Part shown: piece by piece, positions 56,612 to 64,000 of the stretch
Numbering within the stretch: the stretch's first letter is position 1
Layout of the letters: every line of letters begins with the position of its first letter
Origin: Earliella scabrosa
Lineage: Eukaryota > Basidiomycota > Agaricomycetes > Polyporales > Polyporaceae
NCBI GenBank assembly: GCA_022605405.1
Contig: JABYQQ010000005.1
Location: 1,736,001 to 1,800,000, forward strand
Direction: 5' to 3'
DNA length: 64,000 bases
The notes under the pieces: model-generated
Told to the model about the DNA's origin: nothing
The model's database searches: none
What the model saw: only the letters and a program-made list of their open reading frames with translations
Made by a program: the position numbers and the translations under genes

Positions 56612-57446
56612 ATGCCACCCAAGCAACCCCAGCTCGGCAGTCTCGCTATCCAAGCACCCTCATTGACTCCGAAGACAGTGCACGTTGCACCATCAACATG
56701 CCATGAGATCTCTGTATTCAAGGGTGAGTTCTATCAGCGCTGTTTAAGACCGCACCGCACGGATCCTGACAGTTCGAATTCGTATGCCGTGCCATCGGGC
56801 ATACCGCATTGCTTGCGGTCACGTAGATCTCATGAGTCAGTATAGGAAGCTAGATGATACTATCAACATGCGCCTGAACCGCACAACTGCTCAGTACCGC
56901 GACCGAGAACGGTCTGGTCTGGGTGGGAAAGGCGACGTCGAAGAGCAGGCGTGTGCACACGTCTGGAAAGAACTAGTCGGTGCGCTGTGACCGCCGGTTC
57001 ATGTCACTCAGATGACAGAGCTGACCCGGCGAGAAGCCAACTGGTCTCGCCGGACAGATATTGTGAATTACTGCGTAGGGGTACTCGACGAATCTGTCGA
57101 GGCAAAGCGTCAGTCGATACTGGACGCCGGCGATGATGCCTCAGCACAACGTAAAGCTCGAGGCGCCCTCTACGCGGAGGAGGTCAAGGTCAGTCCGCCG
57201 GGAACACCACCTTTGACATCTTTGGCAGAGCTAAAGCCGGTCTACGCAGCGAAATCAAGTTCGAAACGAGCTGATTGTCGAGGACATTGTGCGAAAGCGG
57301 GCGCTCGACGGTACGTTATGCCGCTTCGTCCTTGACTGACATCCTGTGAAGCAGAACCGTTGTGCACAGCGTTTCGGTCTCGATGCCGATACTTTGAACC
57401 ACCGCCATCTGGCCCAGAAGGTCGCAAGTGGTGGGACAACGTCTGA
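56612..57446 (+). CDS. CID2: Caffeine-induced death protein 2 / MIX23 family
   Basis: Five exons, 56612-56723, 56827-56979, 57019-57188, 57250-57310 and 57352(or 57355)-57446, close to 195-196 aa. The N-terminus MPPKQPQLGSLAIQAPSLTP leads into the family signature STCHEISVFKDLMSQYRKLD then DTINMRLNRTTAQYRDRERS, followed by HVWKELV, TRREANWSRRTDIVNYCVGV, NELIVEDIVRKRALD, and the C-terminus FRSRCRYFEPPSGPEGRKWW. This matches S. pombe Cid2 and human CCDC58/MIX23, a small helical intermembrane-space protein linked to mitochondrial protein import; paired cysteines (TC near aa 34, HVW-preceding AC, YC, and RC) agree. The last intron has tandem acceptors (GAAGCAG), giving LDAEPL or LDEPL. Open frames on the minus strand across exon 1 are shadows. 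Confidence 0.85.
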
Positions 57447-58227
57447 CGACATTTCCTGGGCTGTGCATCGGTTTCACTCTCATCCCCACTCCAATATCCA
57501 TCCTGTTGTTTCCACGCAAGTACCTAGCATCATGCCACCATCATGACACCCTGCAATGGAAGATCCACCTCCATTCGTGACGATCTAGTTGCGAACGGAC
57601 AGGGAGTGTTCCGCTCGTCCTCTGACCGGGAAGCATCACGGTTGAACCGATTGTCGTCAGCGCCGTTGTGCGCGCGCTGCTGCGCCCATGCTCATGGAAT
57701 GCAGTGCGTGCTTCTATTGACTTCGAAGTCAGGGATCCGCTGCTGTAATCGACAGCCAGGTGCTTCGGGCCCAGTTCACAGGGGTGATGGGGAATTCGCA
57801 ACGTGTCCCGCTGACGCGCAGATGCAAAGGCGGCAGGCTGGCAGACAGGAGGCGCCTGCAACAGGTTGGACGACGTTGACAGGCGAACCGGCGTTGGACC
57901 CACAATTCAACCTGCAGGCGTTACGGCCGTGCCATTCTCCGGTCGGAGAACAGGCCGAAGTTGTCAATTCCCAAATCGCAGCAACGCTGGTTGGAGAGCT
58001 GAATTTGAGCGAACGTTCAATGAGGAGGATTAGACTTTGCCTCCGTACTACGTAGATCCCATCGGGTAGACGGTCACGTGGCGCTGAGGACGCCTTGCGC
58101 AACTCTCTCCGCTCGCTATGTCATGCCTTGCTCGCCAGAAGGTCGCCGCAAGCGGCCGCATTGACTGAGGTCGGCATCCGTGCCATCGCTGACCAGGACT
58201 TATCACACGTTCTCTGCTACCACCATC
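57447..58227. other. Intergenic, no supported gene
   Basis: About 780 bp between CID2 and the GILT gene on the same strand. The 57543-58055 plus frame and 57541-57903 minus frame overlap each other, have no domain and end in low-information sequence. It should hold the GILT promoter. Confidence 0.5.
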
Positions 58228-59109
58228 ATGCGCATGTCCAACAGTCTATTTCTGCCCTGCCTGTCTTTGCTCGTCTTATCTGCACAGGCCGCCATCATAC
58301 ACCCCCTCATCGTGCAGTCCGGCGGAGCTTGGTCGGTCACTGAAGATGGCGTCAGAGTCCCAGTCGTCTTGGGCGTTATGAGCGGATGCCCCGACGCGCT
58401 TCTCTGTGAGAGCGTGTTCGATCGTGTCATCCAGCGTGTTGCAGACAAGGTCGACCTCAGCCTATCATTTATCGGAACGTAAGCAACAGAACCTCTACCG
58501 CGCTCCGGAGGCGTGAATAATCAATTGCAATGCCAGGTTGAACGGGTCCGAACCCGACTTTGGCGTCACCTGCAAGCATGGCCCCCAAGAGTGTGCTGGG
58601 AACGTCCAGGAGCTTTGCGCAATGAAGTATGCCCCCTTCGACCGCTGGTGGGCATTTGTGCAGTGCCAGAACTTCGGAGGCCGCTACGAAGTCGGCAAAC
58701 CTGAAACTGCGCTCCGATGCGCCAATACGGCACAGTTGGACTGGGAGAACAGTGGCGTGGGCGCGTGCGCCGGCCTGAGTGGTGATGGCAAGGCCGAGGA
58801 GGGTGTACGTCTCTTACGGGAGAGCGTCGTGGCTACGGCGGAGATGGGTGTCGAGTGAGTGATAGCAGCAACAGGGTCCCGAACTCTACCCCGCCCGCTG
58901 ACAATGCGCCCAAAGGAAAAGTTGCACCGTGATCATCAATGGGAGACAGGTGTGCATACGCGATGGAACGTGGAAGGAGTGCGAGGTACGAACTCACCTG
59001 ATTCACCATTGCATCGACACTGACCCGCACGACAATCCAGGGTGGGCACACCCCTGCAGACTTCATCAGGCAAATTGAGGAGGAGTACAACAAACTTAAC
59101 GAGGCTTGA
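58228..59109 (+). CDS. GILT-type lysosomal/vacuolar thiol reductase
   Basis: Four exons, 58228-58478, 58537-58854, 58916-58985 and 59041-59109, close to 235 aa. The N-terminus MRMSNSLFLPCLSLLVLSAQ is a signal peptide. The family signature CQHGxxECxxNxxxxC is present as CKHGPQECAGNVQELC (about aa 97-112). The expected redox centre after the first strand reads MSGCPDALLCES, i.e. C-P-D-A and a second cysteine five residues on rather than the mammalian CxxC. GILT reduces disulfides of proteins in acidic compartments; fungal members are secreted or vacuolar. C-terminal cysteines (KSCTVIINGRQVCIRDGTWK) fit the conserved pair. It ends IEEEYNKLNEA at 59109. The start at 58228 is chosen because it opens directly into the signal peptide; 58180 is an in-frame alternative. 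It converges with YOS1, 79 bp between stops. Confidence 0.87.
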
Positions 59110-59188
59110 GCGCGCTGCTGCCTTGCGAATGCGAGATGGAGTTTCCAAGAGACAGAGATGACGTCTATTCATGTACAACCATCGGACA

Positions 59189-59623
59189 CTAGCCCAATGC
59201 CAACTCGTACAGTATGATGGCGAGATTGAATACGATGAGTGGTACTGCGTTAACGGCCTCAGTTAGCTCTCAACACCGAAGGCAGAGCATGAATTGATAC
59301 TCACTTCGCATGAGCGTCCTGACGGCGCTGATGAGGTTTATCAACCGTGCTTTCACACTTATGTCCTGACCTCCGGCATACGCTCCTTGGTCGTATGGTT
59401 GTGCATATGGCTGTCCAAAGTTCGGGTTCACGGGATGTGCTTGAGCGGACGACCAACCGACTACCAAGAAACAAAGCCAGGGCGGATCGGAGGAGCATGA
59501 GTGGGGAGGTATATGCACATGGCTCTAGAACGTACTTCGTGCAAGGAATCGATCTTCGCTGAGAACAGCCATAGCATTGACGAGTAGGAGAGCGACATAG
59601 AATACAGTTCCGAGGTATAACAT
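59189..59623 (-). CDS. YOS1: Yos1/IER3IP1-type COPII vesicle protein
   Basis: This small ER membrane protein, part of the Yip1-Yif1-Yos1 complex, is needed for ER-to-Golgi transport. Three exons, 59623-59536, 59460-59305 and 59244-59189, close to 99 aa, a normal family length. Both hydrophobic ends are conserved: MLYLGTVFYVALLLVNAMAV then LSEDRFLARIGW, and KARLINLISAVRTLMRIPLI with VFNLAIILYELALG. The middle loop (AQAHPVNPNFGQPYAQPYDQ) is longer and more Gln/Tyr-rich than in yeast. It shares a 249 bp divergent promoter with the mitochondrial ribosomal protein gene. Confidence 0.92.
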
Positions 59624-59872
59624 CGTCGTCCCCAACGCCGTAGAAGAGAGCAGTAGTGGTGGACGTGTCGGAAAGCGTGTACAGACCAAGGCGCCCGCTG
59701 CGAGCAAGACCAGGTCCGAGGTCGCGTGGCGCAGACGCTCACATCTTGCCTCTTGCCTGAGCGCCGCCGCGACCTCCTGACGCAGTGACAGTGTTGTCGC
59801 ACCATGCAGTGTATTGGGGCCAGCATCCGTTCAGGTGCGTGACAGTATATGTGCGAAGATAACGTCAGCTCA

Positions 59873-60820
59873 ATGTTGCCAGCAGCTAGTAGGAATGCGT
59901 GTCTAGCAGTGCCTGCTCACAATGTCGCGTCAAGCTCGCGGGTCTTCCAGTTCCAGGGAGTACAGCGTCGAAAGTACGTTGTCACCGATACGCACTGTCA
60001 ATCATCTCAGTTGATTGGGCAACCAACAGCGTCTCTCTCCGTATGCCAAACTTCAAGGGTCCCGTAGCATGGCTCCGTGAATCCCTCGCACCCAATGTGC
60101 GCCAGCAAAATACCAAGGAGGAGATAGAGGAGGCACGGAAGCAGGCCGCAGAGAAGGGCCAGCTGAGCGTGTTCGAGTCAGTTCCGACCGTGGAGGCTGC
60201 AGACGGCGAGGAAGCGGAGGAGGTCCCTGCTTGGAGAAGAAAGAAGTACACGGAGGTGCGTGGTGTTCAGTGTTCTCAACGCCTCACGTATTGACTTCCG
60301 TGTTGTGTTGCAGCACAAATACTCCACTAGCAACTTCAAAATCTCCCATCGCAAGCTGAACCTGCTCGGCCGACAGATTGCTGGCAAGCCCATCGACCAC
60401 GCTATCCTTCAGATGATGTTCAGCGAGAAGCGGGCGAGTAAACGGATCAAGAGCATGCTCGTCGTCGCCAAGTCGCATGCTGTCAAGCTGAAAAACCTGG
60501 ACGAAGGCAGACTCGTTGTTTGTGAGTATCTTCTTTTCCGTTCAATGTCAAGTGTTACAATATTTTTGGGTGCGCTCTCAGCGCAGTCCTGGGTAACGAA
60601 GGGTCCGAACCAAATCAAACGGTATGACATGAAGGGTCGCGGACGCGCTGGTATCAAGGTTCACCCACATTCGCGACTGCACGTGCTGCTGAAGGAGGGC
60701 AAGACTAGGGCAGAGTTGCGGGCAGAGGAGAGGGAGAGGAAGCTGAACAGGATTGTCTCTGCTGGCCTTGTCAGAGAGGATATGCCCCTCCGTAACCCGG
60801 GCCCTATGTGGGCATGGTAG
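59873..60820 (+). CDS. MRPL22: Mitochondrial ribosomal protein uL22m
   Basis: This is a structural protein of the mitochondrial large ribosomal subunit lining the exit tunnel. Four exons, 59873-59973, 60030-60255, 60314-60521 and 60582-60820, close to 257 aa. The N-terminus MLPAASRNACLAVPAHNVAS is a mitochondrial presequence (Arg, Ala, Ser, no acids). The L22 core is clear: KYSTSNFKISHRKLNLLGRQ, AGKPIDHAILQMMFSEKRAS, KRIKSMLVVAKSHAVK, then SWVTKGPNQIKRYDMKGRGR and GIKVHPHSRLHVLLKEGKT. It ends REDMPLRNPGPMWAW. An in-frame ATG at 59849 precedes the chosen start but would add acidic residues that spoil the presequence. Confidence 0.92.
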
Positions 60821-61051
60821 AGAGGTCATGTAATCCGTAGACTACACATACTGCTAATCAGTTGCACGCTGCTCTCAGTTGAGTGCGCTATGGCTATTGA
60901 GCTATGTGGCTGGCAGCACCTGAGGCATGTATATGTTCGACGCGCAGTCGGTATGCATTGCGGTGCTATTTTGGGAGACGCGCCACGACACGTCGCGCTA
61001 AAGCACACTTGGTCGCAGACCACCTCCTCGTCTCCCTCCCACCCCTTTACC

Positions 61052-62797
61052 ATGCCGCGGCACTGGCGGGCACCCTTCTCGTTCCTTCTGTCTGTCTTTA
61101 TTTTGCCGCTATGTGTCTCCGCCGCTAATCACTTCGAAAATACCGCGATCGTGCGCACGGTCGAGCTCGGGGGTGCGCTTGTGCACGTCACGACCACGTA
61201 TGCAGTCAAGGCGCTCGAAGACGGCTCGAATGTGTACACCATCGCCCTCGCGGAGACGGAGCACGCGCATACGAGCTGGCTGGAAGCGAAGCTGAAGGGC
61301 CAGACGGAGAGGTTACCCCTCGAAGATTACGGATATCACTCGGACAGGTGTGTTCATGCTTCTGCGCTCACGGTGGAAGGCTGGACGTGACCTGGGATTG
61401 TGCGGCGACAGTGGGGTGTTCCTGTACACGGTTGAGCTCCCGACAGTTCTGAACACCAACCAGACCGCGAATTTGGTCATTGAGACCGTCCAGACACATG
61501 CAACCTATCCTTGGCCAGAAGAGGCAGGACAGAAGGACCCCCAGTCCCTGAAGTACGAGACTGAGCTCCTCGTCCTGAGCCCTTACAAGACCTCTGTGCA
61601 GCGTACCAAGTTCAGGTGTGTATAGGTAAACATTTGAAAGAGTCATCACAAACCGTACACCGCAGGTCTCCGAGCCCACAGATCCACTCATACACGACCC
61701 CGGAGGACATTGAGTTCACAACGGATGCCACCGTGACCAAATCCGGTGCAACCATCACCTATGGTCCCTACCACGACATTCCTCCATCGGCCACTCAGGA
61801 CTTCGTCGACAAGAAGCAGAAGCACATCACCATCCACTACAGCTATGACTACCCTGTCCTTGAAGTCACAAAGCTTGAGCGCTTTGCGGAGATCAGCCAC
61901 TGGGGAGCAAACCTCAACATCCAGGACAACTACTGGCTGCACAACGCTGGGCCTCGGTAAGCATGCACCTCCTGCCTCCCTTCGAATATATTTAACTGAC
62001 TAGTCGGGCAGCCTGAAAGGTCACTTCTCCCGGATTGACTACCAGACCCAGAACTACTTCGGGCGCGCTGCACCCCACGCAATCCCCTCTCTCATCCTGC
62101 ACCTTCCTGCGGGTATCCACTCAACGTACTTCTATGACCAAGTCGGCAACGTATCGACGTCGCGCTTACGGACGGCGCCTCCTGTTCCCAAGGGCGTGGA
62201 GAGCAACCAGTACAGCGTCCTCGACCTCCGTCCGCGTTACCCTTTGATGGGCGGCTGGAACTACACTTTCACATTGGGCTGGGATTCCGCTCTTCAGGAC
62301 TATGCCGGCTACGACAAGAGCACGGGGAAGTATATCGTTAGCGTGCCGATCATGACGGTCATCACGGGCGCGGTCGTGGACGACGCGACGGTGAAGGTGA
62401 TCCTCCCTGAGGGCGCTACGTACGTGTGGCAATCATACTGCCCAGGAGTGCATGAGCTGACGCCGCTGTTCCAGCGACATTGAGTACTTTGCGCCTTACC
62501 CTCCTCTTGAGGAGAGCATCTCCCGGCACATCACCTACCTGGACACCATTGGTCGGCCGATGATTACTCTGAAGTACGCCCAGCTAACTGACATGCACGG
62601 TGGAAACATCTACGTGAGTGGGATCACCCAATGTCATTGTCTATGTAATGGCTCACTGTTCTCATACGCAGGTCACCTACAAGGTGCCGATTTCCGCTCA
62701 CCTCCGGAAGCCTATGGCTGTCGCGTTCGCATTCGCTGGTTTCTTCACGCTCGCGCTTGCCTGGAAGCGCGTAGATATCCGCATCCGGAGAAAGTGA
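61052..62797 (+). CDS. OST1: Oligosaccharyltransferase subunit ribophorin I
   Basis: This is an essential subunit of the ER complex that transfers the N-glycan to Asn-X-Ser/Thr. Six exons, 61052-61347, 61412-61615, 61666-61956, 62012-62419, 62475-62613 and 62672-62797, close to 487 aa. The N-terminus MPRHWRAPFSFLLSVFILPL with VSAANHFENT is a signal peptide. Conserved ribophorin I blocks: YTVELPTVLN, SPYKTSVQRTKFR, HFSRIDYQTQNYFGRAA, LPAGIHSTYFYDQVGNVSTS, LRPRYPLMGGWNYTFTLGW and EYFAPYPP. A single C-terminal membrane helix (KPMAVAFAFAGFFTLALAW) is followed by a short basic tail RVDIRIRRK, a possible ER-retention signal (KxRxRRK-like). It converges with the secreted protein gene, 141 bp between stops. 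Confidence 0.93.
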
Positions 62798-62938
62798 ACT
62801 GTATCTGCGTAGCTGCTGTCCAAAATGCTTATTTTTGCGCACGCGCGTGACCGAGATGGCGTTAAGCGTTTAAGATTCGGGATCTATTGATACAGGGATT
62901 GTGGTACAGGTGCGTCATCGTCATCATCCGCGTGGTAC

Positions 62939-63638
62939 TCATTCGAGTCTCTTGCTGCTGAAGCTGTGCACGGTGAATGGTGTGCATCCCGGTGGTGGTG
63001 GAGAGCTGCGCAAGGAATCAGTATACAGGTCAGAGGGAATGAGCTTAGGAGTACTCACCACTGCAGGAACAGGAACAGGCCGTTGAGTCCATTCACATCA
63101 GCGCACGAGTAGAACAGGCCCTGGTTGTCCTGCGAGCCGTTTTCGTAGAAGAGCATTGTCGCCTGCCACCTCCAGCGGCCGCCCGGCACGCCTCCCTGTT
63201 TACGGTCGGCAATGAGCTGGAGCGGGAGCTGTCCGGATTTGGTGGTGTTGTGGACGTTGACGGGCAGGATCGTGGACTCGTTGTGGAAGTGCCAGAGTTG
63301 GTTCTGGTGGATGTAGAAGAGCGGCGGGTTGGTGTTGCGAAACAGCGTCACGTTCCCCGGTTCGCCTACGTATTCAGGTTGCCAACGTGAGTGAGTTGAC
63401 TTGAGAGATCGCGGCACTGATGCTCACCGTGCGGCGCATCGATGGACAGGTAGAACGGGACCTCGTCTGGGGCGCCCGTTCTGGTGTTGGGGCCCAAGCC
63501 CTCGAGGAGGGACATTCCGGGGACGAGGTTCCCGATAGATGACCAGGAGGTGATGCCGTCGTACGAGGGCACAGCTGCGACGAACAGCAGCGAGGTGAGG
63601 TAGGAGGCGATCGCGAGGAGGATCGACACGAGAGCCAT
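62939..63638 (-). CDS. Small secreted N-glycosylated protein, unknown function
   Basis: Three exons, 63638-63428, 63365-63059 and 63005-62939, close to 194 aa. The N-terminus MALVSILLAIASYLTSLLFV then AAVPSYDG is a strong signal peptide. The mature part shows VPFYLSIDAPHGEPGNVTLF, PPLFYIHQNQLWHFHNESTI, VHNTTKSGQLPLQLI, GGRWRWQATMLFYENGSQD and QGLFYSCADVNGLNGLFLFL, ending PPPGCTPFTVHSFSSKRLE. Four N-glycosylation sequons (NVT, NES, NTT, NGS) and few cysteines (three). The pattern of short strands rich in aromatic residues suggests a beta-sandwich; I know the type as a lineage-restricted secreted protein of mushroom-forming fungi but cannot name a family. All splice phases close. Confidence 0.8.
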
Positions 63639-64000
63639 GGCGGGCTACGGACTTGGTCGGAGGGCAGCGCAACAGGCGGCTTGAGTCGTCGAGCCATGCG
63701 CTATATACCGCGGGCTGCTGCCTCTCAATCAGTAGGACGCTCGGAGAATCCGCGCGTACGTGGAGGGCGGAGCACGTCGAGGACACGCTTGCTGGTCACG
63801 ACCGGAGGAATCGGGGCCATGGTCCTAGAAACAGGCTCTCTGTGACGTCTGCGCGGGATTGAGTTTGGCAACCGCGCGCTGGGGTGCATGAATGGTCTGC
63901 TCAGCTGACGAGGTGCGGATCCGATGCGAGCGTCCGAGAGAGCGAGAGAAGAGGACACAGGATAATCCAAGGCTCCTCCTCGGAACGTGTATCGTCCGTC
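63639..64000. other. Upstream flank at window end, no supported gene
   Basis: This holds the promoter side of the secreted-protein gene, with a TATA-like TATATA in the minus direction at about 63700-63707. Open frames here (63653-63862, 63725-63970) show no recognisable content and could be fragments of a gene continuing past the window. Confidence 0.4.

Noticed and set aside
56443..56721. Minus-strand open frame that looked protein-like upstream of CID2
   Set aside because: The plus strand encodes the conserved CID2 first exon (STCHEISVFK) at the same place and the minus frame lacks an ATG; it is a shadow.
57543..58055. 170-codon plus-strand open frame between CID2 and the GILT gene
   Set aside because: No recognisable motif, rich in Arg/Cys/Ser as expected for non-coding GC-rich DNA, and overlapped by a 120-codon minus frame.
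1..64000. Prokaryotic-type systems (CRISPR, toxin-antitoxin, phage defence, operons)
   Set aside because: All supported genes are spliced eukaryotic nuclear genes; no direct-repeat arrays or Shine-Dalgarno-led gene strings are present.

Overview
The window reads as nuclear DNA of a filamentous basidiomycete, most likely an Agaricomycete. Evidence: GC-rich, intron-dense genes (introns mostly about 48-75 nt with GTRNGY donors and short CTRAY-like branch sites), fungal-type orthologues throughout (Rcf2, Vip1/Asp1, Iqg1/Rng2, Cid2, Yos1, Ost1), a short heme-thiolate peroxidase, and an ER GRP94 ending in HDEL. I see no prokaryotic operons, CRISPR arrays, rRNA genes, convincing tRNA genes or intact transposons. 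Gene models were built by hand by joining frames across canonical introns; where exon lengths are quoted the reading frame closes exactly.

Left part (1-22 kb): the 3' end of a ferric/cupric reductase; RCF2 (respiratory supercomplex factor); an AKTIP/Fused-toes-like ubiquitin E2 variant; the inositol pyrophosphate synthase VIP1/ASP1 with two microexons; two tandem copper-exporting P1B-ATPases of the CCC2 type that share intron positions but have diverged in their N-terminal copper-binding domains; and the gamma-tubulin complex protein GCP3/SPC98.

Middle part (22-48 kb): IQGAP (cytokinetic ring scaffold), divergent from GCP3; a Dal5-type MFS permease; a short unspecific peroxygenase-like enzyme; a TCERG1/CA150 transcription-splicing factor; ER GRP94 with a UPRE-like palindrome upstream; a large acidic low-complexity protein; and a kelch-repeat membrane protein with a cytochrome b561-like C-terminus.

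Right part (48-64 kb): a gene-poor stretch (48.2-54.2 kb) carrying a small three-finger C2H2 protein, then a larger three-finger C2H2 protein, followed by a compact run of housekeeping genes: CID2/MIX23, a GILT-type thiol reductase, YOS1 (COPII/ER-Golgi), mitochondrial ribosomal protein uL22m, OST1 (ribophorin I) and a small secreted glycoprotein. Several of these serve the secretory pathway (GILT, YOS1, OST1, the secreted protein, and GRP94 further left), but neighbouring fungal genes are transcribed singly, so this is proximity rather than an operon.

The most interesting points are the asymmetric erosion of copper-binding domains in the tandem ATPases, coding microexons of 11, 15 and 26 nt, a GC-AG intron placed exactly at the degenerate arginine-finger position of IQGAP, a previously unremarked small zinc-finger gene, and a repeated acidic-x-PL motif in the 41-44 kb protein.
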